Shown here: in pieces, positions 50,240 through 59,521 of the stretch
How the letters are laid out: each line of letters opens with the position of its first letter
How positions within the stretch are numbered: position 1 is the stretch's first letter
DNA from: Ohtaekwangia sp.
GTDB lineage: Bacteria > Bacteroidota > Bacteroidia > Cytophagales > Cyclobacteriaceae
Direction: 5' to 3'
Length of the DNA: 64,000 bases
Assembly (NCBI GenBank): GCA_021155195.1
Contig: JAJNPV010000049.1
Location: 124,001 to 188,000 of the forward strand
Program-made: the position numbers and the translations under genes
The notes under the pieces: generated by a model
Told to the model about the DNA's origin: nothing
Databases searched by the model: none
What the model saw: the letters and a program-made list of their open reading frames with translations, nothing else

Positions 50240-52108
50240 ATGCTAAAAAAGACAAAACAAAAAATCATGCTCTTTTACCGACTGCTAAGGCGCGCCCTGG
50301 CAGATCTGGTAATTAGTCAAAGTCGGTTTGCGATCGTAAATATCCTTCGCATAACCTACAAGATTAGCAATACTTTAATCCCATTGGTAACCTTGTTGGC
50401 AGTTGGTCTTGTTGTTTATGATTTTGGTTTCCATCCATTCTATACGCACGAAGCCAATCTCTATCGGATTCTGACCCTCGTACTATTTAGCTTCAAGGTT
50501 ATCTTCCTCATTCGATTTATTTCGGAGTGGGTAGAAGTAAAAAAACTAAAAGCGCATGTCTATAATTTTTCACTTGTTGTGCTAGTGTATTACCTGCATT
50601 ATGTTGGTAAAAAAATTACTCATATTGATACGCACATCAACTCGGACCTGTTAGTTCAAAAACTAATCTTATACTCCGGCATACTTTTCTTAGTGCTTAC
50701 AGAAGCATCCGGACTCTTAAAATATCTATATCGCAGAAGGCAAAACACAGCCTTCATATTCATTGTAAGTTTTGCAATTATAATTTTAGGAGGTGCATTG
50801 TTGTTAATGGTTCCTAAAGCTACCCTGGAAGGCATTACACCGGTCGATGCATTCTTTACGTCTGCCAGTGCCGTGTGTGTTACAGGACTTACCGTTTTAA
50901 ATACATCCACTCAATTTACAAGTGTAGGAAAAGTAATTATCCTCTTCCTTATACAGATTGGCGGTTTGGGTATAATGACGTTTACCGGATTGTTTGCCTA
51001 CTTATCAGCTGGTTCAGTTTCTTTTCATAACCAGGTTGCTCTTAAAAGTATGGTCAGCAGCAAACGGATAAGCAATGTGATGTCCATTGTAGGGCGAATT
51101 CTTTTTGTAACACTTTTTTTTGAAGCTATCGGAGCCTTCTTGATTTTTGTTTGTATTGATGAAAACTTGTTTCCTCAAAAGGAACAGCAGGTGTTCTTTT
51201 CGATCTTTCATGCGGTGTCAGGTTTTTGTAATGCCGGGTTCTCCACGTTACCAGATGGTTTGAATGAGTCTATTATCAAATTCAATTATCCCATACACTT
51301 AATTATTGCAACACTAATTATTCTTGGAGGCATGGGGTTCCCCATTGTATTCAATATCTTTTCATTCTTCCGAACAAAGACTATCAATATTTTAAACCGT
51401 CTGTTAAAAAATCCAATGCTCGAATCTCAGACTCGCATTATTCAAGTGAATTCAAAAATTGCGTTGGCCACAACTTTCATATTGCTGATTGTGGGCTTTT
51501 TCACCTACTATATTTTTGAGCAAGACGCATCGCTGCTTGAACATCCTACCCAGTTTGGAAAACTAGTAACTTCACTTTTCGGATCTGTTACACCACGCAC
51601 GGCAGGATTCAACACCGTAAATTTGTCCTCACTTACACTTCCCACCATAATGATTTATTTGCTGCTTATGTGGATTGGCGCTTCTCCTTCCTCAACCGGT
51701 GGTGGAATTAAAACTACTACTGCAGCGGTGGCTATCTTAAACCTTCGCACCATTATACTCGGTAAAAATAAAACCAATGTGTATCGCACTCAGATTAGTG
51801 AGCAATCGATTAATAAAGCATTTGCAGTTATTCTGCTTTCGTTATTAATCATTGGCATTGCGGTGCTGATCATTTCTGTAAATGATGGGAAGCATGGCCT
51901 TCTGAAAATAGCCTTCGAAGCGTTCTCCGCTTTTAGCACAGTGGGATTAACATTGGGTATCACGCCTGATCTTTCCAATACAAGTAAAATTGTTTTAATC
52001 CTTACTATGTTTATTGGCCGGGTAGGTGCGTTAACCGTACTGATGGCTTTTGTTGCCGAGGCAAAACAACAAGCATATCAATACCCGGTTGAAGAAGTCA
52101 TGAACTAA
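50240..52108 (+). CDS. trkH: TrkH/KtrB-family potassium uptake channel subunit
   Basis: About 622 residues with an extra N-terminal membrane region (about 30-190) before the core. The four pore loops are visible: S-A-V-C-V-T-G-L, S-G-F-C-N-A-G-F-S, T-P-R-T-A-G-F-N-T and F-S-T-V-G-L-T-L-G, each with the filter Gly of Trk/Ktr/HKT transporters. The ATG at 50240 is chosen; an upstream in-frame TTG at 50165 or an ATG at 50267 are alternatives. It is followed after 13 bases by the RCK subunit gene. Confidence 0.9.
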   Translation: MLKKTKQKIMLFYRLLRRALADLVISQSRFAIVNILRITYKISNTLIPLVTLLAVGLVVYDFGFHPFYTHEANLYRILTLVLFSFKVIFLIRFISEWVEVKKLKAHVYNFSLVVLVYYLHYVGKKITHIDTHINSDLLVQKLILYSGILFLVLTEASGLLKYLYRRRQNTAFIFIVSFAIIILGGALLLMVPKATLEGITPVDAFFTSASAVCVTGLTVLNTSTQFTSVGKVIILFLIQIGGLGIMTFTGLFAYLSAGSVSFHNQVALKSMVSSKRISNVMSIVGRILFVTLFFEAIGAFLIFVCIDENLFPQKEQQVFFSIFHAVSGFCNAGFSTLPDGLNESIIKFNYPIHLIIATLIILGGMGFPIVFNIFSFFRTKTINILNRLLKNPMLESQTRIIQVNSKIALATTFILLIVGFFTYYIFEQDASLLEHPTQFGKLVTSLFGSVTPRTAGFNTVNLSSLTLPTIMIYLLLMWIGASPSSTGGGIKTTTAAVAILNLRTIILGKNKTNVYRTQISEQSINKAFAVILLSLLIIGIAVLIISVNDGKHGLLKIAFEAFSAFSTVGLTLGITPDLSNTSKIVLILTMFIGRVGALTVLMAFVAEAKQQAYQYPVEEVMN

Positions 52109-52121
52109 AAATAATCGCATT

Positions 52122-52805
52122 ATGAAATTTATTGTCTTTGGAATTGGTAGTTATGGTGCTTCATTGGCAAGTAAACTCGTAGAGTTAGGGCATGAAGTTT
52201 TTGGTATTGACAATGTGCCAGCCCGCACCGAAAAGCTAAAGAACCGAATTACCTATACGGTAACAATGGATGCAACCAACCGGGAGGCGATTCAGGACTT
52301 GCCTTTAAAAGAGGCTGATGCCATCATCATCGCGATTGGTGAAAACGAGGGGACAATTATTTTGCTGGCTGCACTTCTCAAACAAATTGGGGTGAAGCGG
52401 ATCATTTGCAGAGTTACATCCACGCTGCAAAAAACGGTGCTTGAAACCATGGGGCTAAGTGAATTTGTTTATCCCGAACAAAACTCTGCCGATCGCATGG
52501 CACACCACCTCAGCTTTGAAGGAGTAATTGATTCGCACCGGGTATGCGATAAATTTCAAATTGTAGAAGCTAATGTACCCGGCAGGCTCATTGGCACTAA
52601 AGCAGCTGACGTTGATTTTATCAATGAGTTTGAAATTCAGTTAGTGTCCATCAAACGAAATTTTGAAGAGAAAAACATTTTGGGTTCTACTCGTTTAACG
52701 AAACACACATTGGGCATTCTTACACCCAGCACAGAATTCAGGACGGGGGATACTTTAATTTTATTTGGTGAATCAAGAAAGATCAAAGCGTTTTTAGAGC
52801 GTTGA
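52122..52805 (+). CDS. trkA: TrkA/KtrA-family RCK regulatory subunit
   Basis: A 227-residue cytosolic gating subunit for the TrkH channel. The RCK N domain begins F-G-I-G-S-Y-G-A-S-L-A (nucleotide loop G-x-G-x-x-G) with the acidic end of strand 2 in V-F-G-I-D. A TrkA_C domain fills about 140-225. Having a single RCK pair makes it KtrA-like in size, rather than a double-repeat TrkA. It overlaps the next gene's possible TTG start by 4 bases. Confidence 0.92.
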   Translation: MKFIVFGIGSYGASLASKLVELGHEVFGIDNVPARTEKLKNRITYTVTMDATNREAIQDLPLKEADAIIIAIGENEGTIILLAALLKQIGVKRIICRVTSTLQKTVLETMGLSEFVYPEQNSADRMAHHLSFEGVIDSHRVCDKFQIVEANVPGRLIGTKAADVDFINEFEIQLVSIKRNFEEKNILGSTRLTKHTLGILTPSTEFRTGDTLILFGESRKIKAFLER

Positions 52806-52807
52806 TA

Positions 52808-53488
52808 ATGAACGATGATTCTTTCTCACAGCGGGTCTTAAATTTCTTCGCTTCTCTCGAAATCACGACTCCGCTTCCACGTAATGTTAAAGTATTAAAT
52901 CCTTATCAGGATCCGGTTGCCTTTCAATTGTGTAAGCGTTTTTACAATCAATACTACACCGATTCTCATCCGCGCAAAATCATCTTAGGCATAAACCCAG
53001 GCCGCTTTGGTGGTGGCCTTACGGGAATTCCTTTTACCGATCCCGTTAAATTGGAATCGATCTGTGGCATTCCTAATGCCTTGGATAAAAAGGTGGAATT
53101 ATCTGCCGATTTCATTTACAAAATGATTACAGCTTATGGAGGCGCCAATCATTTTTATAAGAGTTTTTACTTTAGTTCGGTATCGCCTCTCGGATTTACA
53201 CAAGATGGAAAGAATCTAAACTATTACGATGATAAGAAACTAAGTGAGCGGTTGCTCCCCTTCGTATTATCATGTCTCCATCAGCAATTAAAATTTGGAA
53301 TCAATACAAAAATTGCCTTTTGCTTAGGTGAAGGAGAAAATTACAAATTCCTGTCAAAATTAAATGAGCAGCATCACTTCTTTGAAAAAATCATTCCCCT
53401 TGCCCATCCTCGGTTTATCATGCAGTATAAAAGGAAGACTTTAAATCACTACATTGATTCATACCTGAAAGCATTCTCTATTTTATAG
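52808..53488 (+). CDS. SMUG2-like uracil-DNA glycosylase family protein
   Basis: A 226-residue soluble protein resembling the SMUG2 group of the uracil-DNA glycosylase superfamily. The active-site loop is I-L-G-I-N-P-G-R-F-G-G-G-L-T-G-I-P-F-T-D near 60-80, with Asn where SMUG-type enzymes bind the base. A later A-H-P-R-F motif near 200 matches the H-P intercalation loop. It would excise damaged pyrimidines for base excision repair. The ATG at 52808 is preferred over an in-frame TTG at 52802. It is placed directly after trkHA, a functionally odd neighbour. Confidence 0.8.
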   Translation: MNDDSFSQRVLNFFASLEITTPLPRNVKVLNPYQDPVAFQLCKRFYNQYYTDSHPRKIILGINPGRFGGGLTGIPFTDPVKLESICGIPNALDKKVELSADFIYKMITAYGGANHFYKSFYFSSVSPLGFTQDGKNLNYYDDKKLSERLLPFVLSCLHQQLKFGINTKIAFCLGEGENYKFLSKLNEQHHFFEKIIPLAHPRFIMQYKRKTLNHYIDSYLKAFSIL

Positions 53489-53597
53489 CATCTCACCTGC
53501 TGCGCATAGCCACTACGTTACACGAAGCGTTCGCGTGAAGCTTCGGCAAAGGCAGACGCAAAGTCGCTAAAATGCAAAAGGAAATACTAAGTCAAAC

Positions 53598-54512
53598 TCA
53601 CATCTCCTGAAATGGTCGCTTCTTAATCATGCCCCCTTTTATATCGTTTACGCTGTTCTCAACCACAAAAGCATCGGGATCAATTTTAGTGATCTCTGTT
53701 TTTAAGCGTTGAAGCTCAAGCCGGGTAATGACAGAAAAAATAACATCAATCTCTTTCTCCTGATGACCATTCTTACCGTATCCACTCTTGCCTTTTAGTA
53801 TCGTTACTCCGCGACCCAGGCGTGTAATGATCGCTTCTTTTATTTCAGCGCTATTTTGAGATACAATCATCACGCTTGTGTACTCTTCAATACCATGCAC
53901 CACAAAGTCAACCGTTTTAGAAGCAACTAAATAGGTTAAGATGGCATACAGGGCTGTCTCAATATTGAGGATATAGGCGGCTAGTGAAAAGATAAAAATA
54001 TTTAGAACAAGTATAATGTCCCCAACCGTAAGCGTTGTCTTTCGGCTGGAATAAATAGCCAGTACCTCCGTGCCATCAATTACACTACCACCCCGTATGG
54101 AAAGACCGATACCAACCCCAAGAAAAAAACCTCCAAAAACTGAGATCAATAGTTTGTCTTCGGTTATAGTAGGAAACTCCACGACCGCCAGCACCAGCGC
54201 TAAAAGCGCAATGGCCACCAGAGTTTTAAACGCAAACAGTTTCGAGATTTGTGTGTAGGCAATTATTACAAAAGGGAGATTGATTAAAATAACCAACACG
54301 GAAAGATCAATGCCCGAAATTACATTTACCAAAAGGGATATTCCCATTACTCCACCATCTAAAAATTGATTGGGTAATAAAAAACCTTTTAATCCAAAAG
54401 CAGCAGCCGCCACACCCAGAGTAATAAAAAGTATATCTTTTATTGCACGAATCACATTGATTCTGCGAATACGAAGTATTTGTAGTTTCTTAAGTCGTTG
54501 TTGGGTACTCAT
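53598..54512 (-). CDS. YitT-family membrane protein (DUF2179)
   Basis: A 304-residue membrane protein: five or six transmembrane helices (about 20-215) with G-G-V-M-G-I-S-L-L near 55 and the G-L-S-I-R-G-G-S-V-I-D-G-T-E-V-L-A motif near 140. A cytosolic C-terminal DUF2179 domain holds L-G-R-G-V-T-I-L-K-G-K-S-G-Y. No transport substrate is established for the family. The ATG at 54512 is used rather than the TTG at 54521. Confidence 0.9.
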   Translation of the reverse strand: MSTQQRLKKLQILRIRRINVIRAIKDILFITLGVAAAAFGLKGFLLPNQFLDGGVMGISLLVNVISGIDLSVLVILINLPFVIIAYTQISKLFAFKTLVAIALLALVLAVVEFPTITEDKLLISVFGGFFLGVGIGLSIRGGSVIDGTEVLAIYSSRKTTLTVGDIILVLNIFIFSLAAYILNIETALYAILTYLVASKTVDFVVHGIEEYTSVMIVSQNSAEIKEAIITRLGRGVTILKGKSGYGKNGHQEKEIDVIFSVITRLELQRLKTEITKIDPDAFVVENSVNDIKGGMIKKRPFQEM

Positions 54513-54600
54513 TTCCTTCAAGGTAAAAAATTAACATTGTGTTTCATAAATTTTTATGTGAGTAATTACACCTGCATCTTTGCGCCACTTTAAAAATCAA

Positions 54601-56535
54601 ATGACTGCTACAGAACAACTTTTAAAAACACTTGCATTAATAAAGCAAGAACGGCAGGCCGATCTGGAGCAGTATCGTCAAAAAGTTTTGCTGCGTTCAC
54701 TTACGCAACGTGTAAAAGAAGGGGTAACCTGGTATCCAATCAAACTGGTGCGCGATTACATCGGGACAGGGGAACGAATCATTCTTGAACTACAGCGAAT
54801 CCATCCCTCCGATCAACCGCACAGTTTTCAAAGTGGCAAACTTGTAAGCTTGTTTTGCAATGCATCGGGCAAACCAGAAAAAGAACATACGCAGGCAGTA
54901 ATTAATTATGTGAAGGAGGATACAATAACGATTACACTCAATAGTGATGAGGTACCCGACTGGATTGAAGATGGTCAACTGGGGCTGGATGTGATGTTTG
55001 ATGAGATGACGTACAAGGAGATGGAATACTCATTGAACAAGGTGATTCAAGCCGAAGGTGACCGCGTGGCTGAGTTTCGGGAAATTTTCTTAGGCGCTGG
55101 AAAAATTCAGACTCCAATTACTTCACAGCAATCCAGTAAGCACCATCAAGTATCCAGAAACATCTTGAACGAAAGTCAGTTACACGCATTGAACAAAATT
55201 GTTTCCGCACGCGATGTTGCCTTTATTCACGGCCCACCGGGCACAGGCAAAACCACCACGCTTGTTCAAGCCATTGTACTCACCAATAAATTGGAGGGGC
55301 AAGTGTTAGTGTGTGCGCCCAGTAATGCAGCGATTGATTTACTAGTGGATAAGTTAAGCGACCAAGGATTGAATGTGATTCGCATCGGGCACCCGGCACG
55401 TGTTACCGAACAAACGCTTAGCAAAACATTGGATGCACGTATTGCCACACATCATAGCTTTGGTGAATTGAGAGCACTTCGTAAAAAGATGGAACAAGTG
55501 CGGGCTGCAGCCTTCAAGTTTAAACGGAATTTTGGAGGTCATGAAAAAAACCTGCGCAGACAACTAAAAGAAGAAGCTAGGGCTCTAAAGTCCGATGCTG
55601 ACATGCTGGAGTTTTATATCATCAACGATCTGCTTCAATCAGCCAATGTTATTTGTAGCACGTTGGTGGGTTCTTCGCATCCTGTGCTGCGGGGGCGAAA
55701 ATTTAAGACTGTCTTTATTGATGAAGCCGCTCAATCGCTTGAGCCTGCTTGTTGGATTCCTTTATTGAAATGCCAGCGAGCAATACTGGCGGGTGATCAT
55801 TGTCAATTGCCACCCACCATAAAATCTCCCGAGGCAGCCAAAGGCGGACTGGCACGAACACTCTTCGAAAAAGGAATTTCAAAACATCCTGATTTAGCTA
55901 GCATGCTGCAAGTACAATACCGAATGCACGAAGCGATCATGAAGTTTTCATCGCATTATTTTTATAAGGATGAATTGGTCGCTCACGATTCTGTACGAGC
56001 AGAATTATTACGACCTAACCAGCTACCTATTGATTTTATCGACACAGCGGGTTGTGGATATACTGAGCAGCAAGACCCTGAAACGTTAAGCCGATTTAAT
56101 CTGGACGAAGCAAATTTGTTAATTCACCAAGTTGAAAAACTGGTAGACGAAGTTAGCGTAGAGGCTTGGTTAGAACAAGGTATTACGATGGGAATCATTG
56201 CTCCTTACCGGGCACAGGTTACTCATCTGCAAAAACTGGCAGAAGCCTCGCACATTCTTAAACCCATTTACAAACCCATTTCAATTAATACCGTGGATGC
56301 CTTTCAAGGTCAGGAACGGGATGTAATTGCCATCAGCTTTGTGCGCAGTAATGAAAAAGCTGAAGTTGGGTTTCTGGGCGACATCCGCAGAACCAACGTG
56401 GCTATGACCCGGGCTCGGAAAAAACTGATTATGATTGGTGATAGTGCTACACTGGGTTCGCATCCATTCTATGTTGAATTACTCGAATATGCTCAAGTAA
56501 ATGGATTTTATAAAAGTGCGTTTGAGGTGGGGTGA
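54601..56535 (+). CDS. SF1B helicase, IGHMBP2/Upf1-like
   Basis: A 644-residue helicase of the DNA2/Upf1/IGHMBP2 group. Walker A is G-P-P-G-T-G-K-T-T near 213, Walker B D-E-A-A-Q-S near 375, then A-G-D-H-C-Q-L-P-P-T, Q-Y-R-M-H near 435, D-A-F-Q-G-Q-E-R-D near 565 and V-A-M-T-R-A-R-K-K near 600. The N-terminal 200 residues form the usual beta-barrel with a charged stalk. The family unwinds RNA or DNA 5'-to-3'; the bacterial role is not settled. The ATG at 54601 is preferred over an in-frame TTG. It converges on the MmeI-like gene. Confidence 0.88.
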   Translation: MTATEQLLKTLALIKQERQADLEQYRQKVLLRSLTQRVKEGVTWYPIKLVRDYIGTGERIILELQRIHPSDQPHSFQSGKLVSLFCNASGKPEKEHTQAVINYVKEDTITITLNSDEVPDWIEDGQLGLDVMFDEMTYKEMEYSLNKVIQAEGDRVAEFREIFLGAGKIQTPITSQQSSKHHQVSRNILNESQLHALNKIVSARDVAFIHGPPGTGKTTTLVQAIVLTNKLEGQVLVCAPSNAAIDLLVDKLSDQGLNVIRIGHPARVTEQTLSKTLDARIATHHSFGELRALRKKMEQVRAAAFKFKRNFGGHEKNLRRQLKEEARALKSDADMLEFYIINDLLQSANVICSTLVGSSHPVLRGRKFKTVFIDEAAQSLEPACWIPLLKCQRAILAGDHCQLPPTIKSPEAAKGGLARTLFEKGISKHPDLASMLQVQYRMHEAIMKFSSHYFYKDELVAHDSVRAELLRPNQLPIDFIDTAGCGYTEQQDPETLSRFNLDEANLLIHQVEKLVDEVSVEAWLEQGITMGIIAPYRAQVTHLQKLAEASHILKPIYKPISINTVDAFQGQERDVIAISFVRSNEKAEVGFLGDIRRTNVAMTRARKKLIMIGDSATLGSHPFYVELLEYAQVNGFYKSAFEVG

Positions 56536-56554
56536 GATTATTGAGTCTAATACT

Positions 56555-59428
56555 TTACTTTTTTGACCGCTTCTTTTCCTCACTTCCGAATAACGGTTGA
56601 GTGTACGCTTTATAAAGATCAAATAGAAATTCTATTCTTTGCATTTCAGTAGCAAAGGGTTGTGGTCGGTAACATGTATCAACGAACTTATCTAAATCCT
56701 GATGGGCACGAACGAGATCAGGAGGCATGGTGATTGTATCATATAAATCTGCAAGTGAATTTTCCGGATAACGTTCACGAACTTTTAAAACTTGTTGCGC
56801 TAATTTTTCAACGCCCTGTATTTTTTGCTTGGGTAAATCTTGTGGCCATGGAAAGTTGTTGTATACGATTGTATTTGAATAACTATAATCGCTTTTTAGT
56901 CGACCGCAAACGTATCTCATCCATGTCATGTGCATCAAGGAAGTTAGAATTCCAAAATGGAAATGCGTGGCATTAGGAAGATTAAATAATTTATCACCAC
57001 AAATGACATCCTTCGAGCAGTATCCTATTGGTATATAGTTTCTATTCTCCGATGACACTTTCGGGATTGCTAAGTAGTCTGACTCTGGCTGTCTCTCCTC
57101 TCCAAAAAGATAAGGAAATTTTGCAGCTTTAAACGTCTGGGGTCTCTTACTCCTTTCTCTAAACACTTTTACCTTCTCAATCCTTTCATAAATTTGCGGA
57201 TACTTTCTTATTTCTGATAAATCCGCATTTTTTAGCCAAATACAATATCGAGGAATATTATTTAAAAATTCCTTACCCATTAAGAATGGCTTAATAAACT
57301 TTTTTGAAGTCGGATACTCCTTTAGAAGTTGATCCATTTCTTCTTGATTAAGGAGAAAATTACCATCATCTATAGCATCACTTCCTCTATTTATAGATGG
57401 GACAACTGACAACGGTTTGCTCCTTTTATGAATAAACACATTCTCAGCATCTACCAAGTAGTTATTTATTCTTTTGGCTTTTATTTCTAATGGTTCACCT
57501 TTAATATCCTGGTAATCAAATATTCTCTTATTAGTCACTTCGTGACCTGCAAAGCCAACGATAACCACATGAACAGCAGCATTACCTTTTGCTTCATTAC
57601 TCCATTTGAATGTTCTATGAGCAAAGAATATAGTAATACCACTCTTAAATAGTTCTTGCCATAAGATGCTTGATTGTTCACCTTGCACGATTGAATTTGT
57701 TGATACGAAAGCCACTCTTGTTTTTGTACCCTCAATTAATTTTGCTGCTTTTGCATACCAAGCAGTCACATAATCCAAAACTCCCGCGCCTCCAATTAAA
57801 TTAAAAACACCACTAAGGTCTTCTTTCTGTTCGTTACTCTGCCAGGCGTATCCAATAAAAGGAGGATTTCCGAGGATATAATCGAAAGTGATTCTTGGTT
57901 TTGCTTGCGGTTTATCTCCTTTAATAATCGTTACCGTTTTTGCCTTCACATTAACTTCTTTATATGAGGGTATTGGTTCTTCAACCTCATAAACATTTAC
58001 ATGATGAGCTTCTATATCAAAAGTATTAATTGGATTTAATAACGCTTGCCAATCAATTCTTAATGCATTCCCATGCAAAATAGCCGCACTCTTTTTCAAT
58101 GGTAAGCGCTTAAAGTATTCACCAAATTCGATAGACAGCTTAATATTCATTTGGTGATCACAAAGCCACATGGCTACAGTTGCTATTTGGGCAGCAAACT
58201 CTTCATACTCTATTCCATAAAAAGCATCTACATCTATTTTGCTTAGGTTGCTTACGTCTGTAACCAACTGCCCCTTAAAAAGAATCTTTAAAATCTCCAG
58301 TTCAAGCAATCGAAGTTCTCGATAGGTAATAATTAAAAAATTTCCGCTCCCACAGGCAGGGTCAAGGAATTTGAGACTCGAAAGCTTTTCTTGGAATTTT
58401 GTCAATTTACTTCTACTTGACTTAACGCTTTCAAATTCTTCATAAAGCTCATCCAAAAACAGTCCTTTAATCAGCTTCAGAATATTCTTCTCGCTTGTAT
58501 AATGAGCACCCAGATTTCTTCTTTCCTTGGGGTTCATTACACTCTGAAACATGGAACCAAAAATAGCGGGTGAAATAATGCTCCAATCGAAATAGCAACA
58601 TTGTAAAAGCCGCTTTCGCATATCGCTGTCAAAGGAGGCAAAGTGAAGCTGCTCGCTATATAATGAACCATTTACATACGGAAAGGCTGCTAATTGTTCG
58701 TCTAAGTTTTTAAGTCTCTTACTTTCTGGCGTATTCAGCACTTCGGAAAGTTGGGCGAGATGAATGCCAAGATCACTTCCATCTTCCTTTGTTCTTAGTT
58801 CTATATACTCTGTGAATTGCTGCTTGTCAAATATGGTTGTGTCTTCTGCAAATAAGCAGAACAACAAACGGACAAGCATCACTTCTAATTCATGACCTTG
58901 ATACCCATTTGCCAGAAGTGCATCGTGCAAACCTCCCATCAATTCAGCTGCTTCAATATTAACTGGCTCTTGATCTTTGTAAACCCGTTGCTCATATCCA
59001 CTGATAAAGCCAAAAAGGTTTATGTTTTTGTAAAGGTCTTTTAGTTTAAACTCTGACTCTGTTCCACCTAATAAATTGTACAGTTTGATTTGTTGAAAAT
59101 TAGAGACCACAATATAATTTGGGAGTTCTTCATCTTTTAGTCCCGGAAAATAGTCTTTGGCTTGTTTATAAGCTGTCTCTAAATCTTTGCCACTGCTTTT
59201 ATGTTCAACTAAAACAATGCCTTTCCACAATAAATCGATGTATCCCTGATGGCCACCTAATTTCTTAATGGGTTTCTCAAAATTGGCCACTCGCTTCCTG
59301 GATACACCAAAAACATTGAAGAAAGCATTCCAAAATGATTGAGATTCGGCTCGCTCATCGGTTGCACTTTCCCATTCTTTTGAGAATTCAATAGCACGTT
59401 TTCGGATTTCGTTAAGACTTAATGGCAT
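56555..59428 (-). CDS. MmeI-like single-chain restriction-modification enzyme (type IIG/IIL)
   Basis: A 957-residue protein with nuclease, adenine methyltransferase and target recognition in one chain. The N-terminal nuclease has Asp 64 (Y-I-D-L-L) and Glu 75/Lys 77 (V-E-H-K), a D...ExK site. A helical spacer leads to methyltransferase motif I, L-D-P-A-C-G-S-G-N-F near 355, and motif IV, N-P-P-F near 520, giving N6-adenine methylation. Residues from about 640 to 860 are the target-recognition region and the rest a C-terminal helical domain, as in MmeI (about 920 aa). No separate methylase or specificity gene is next to it, as expected. A solitary defence gene among housekeeping genes suggests acquisition. 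Confidence 0.85.
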   Translation of the reverse strand: MPLSLNEIRKRAIEFSKEWESATDERAESQSFWNAFFNVFGVSRKRVANFEKPIKKLGGHQGYIDLLWKGIVLVEHKSSGKDLETAYKQAKDYFPGLKDEELPNYIVVSNFQQIKLYNLLGGTESEFKLKDLYKNINLFGFISGYEQRVYKDQEPVNIEAAELMGGLHDALLANGYQGHELEVMLVRLLFCLFAEDTTIFDKQQFTEYIELRTKEDGSDLGIHLAQLSEVLNTPESKRLKNLDEQLAAFPYVNGSLYSEQLHFASFDSDMRKRLLQCCYFDWSIISPAIFGSMFQSVMNPKERRNLGAHYTSEKNILKLIKGLFLDELYEEFESVKSSRSKLTKFQEKLSSLKFLDPACGSGNFLIITYRELRLLELEILKILFKGQLVTDVSNLSKIDVDAFYGIEYEEFAAQIATVAMWLCDHQMNIKLSIEFGEYFKRLPLKKSAAILHGNALRIDWQALLNPINTFDIEAHHVNVYEVEEPIPSYKEVNVKAKTVTIIKGDKPQAKPRITFDYILGNPPFIGYAWQSNEQKEDLSGVFNLIGGAGVLDYVTAWYAKAAKLIEGTKTRVAFVSTNSIVQGEQSSILWQELFKSGITIFFAHRTFKWSNEAKGNAAVHVVIVGFAGHEVTNKRIFDYQDIKGEPLEIKAKRINNYLVDAENVFIHKRSKPLSVVPSINRGSDAIDDGNFLLNQEEMDQLLKEYPTSKKFIKPFLMGKEFLNNIPRYCIWLKNADLSEIRKYPQIYERIEKVKVFRERSKRPQTFKAAKFPYLFGEERQPESDYLAIPKVSSENRNYIPIGYCSKDVICGDKLFNLPNATHFHFGILTSLMHMTWMRYVCGRLKSDYSYSNTIVYNNFPWPQDLPKQKIQGVEKLAQQVLKVRERYPENSLADLYDTITMPPDLVRAHQDLDKFVDTCYRPQPFATEMQRIEFLFDLYKAYTQPLFGSEEKKRSKK

Positions 59429-59472
59429 TTGTAAAATGAAATACTCTGACGGTCAATTTAGTAAAATAAAAA

Positions 59473-59495
59473 AGGCTCCCACCAATGGGAAGCCT
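59473..59495 (-). terminator. Terminator of the flotillin gene
   Basis: AGGCTCCCA pairs with TGGGAAGCCT with one bulged base. The preceding A run gives a U tract on the minus strand, 27 bases past the stop of the gene ending at 59522. Confidence 0.7.
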
Positions 59496-59521
59496 ATTTA
59501 TAAGAATCATTTTGGTCAGTT

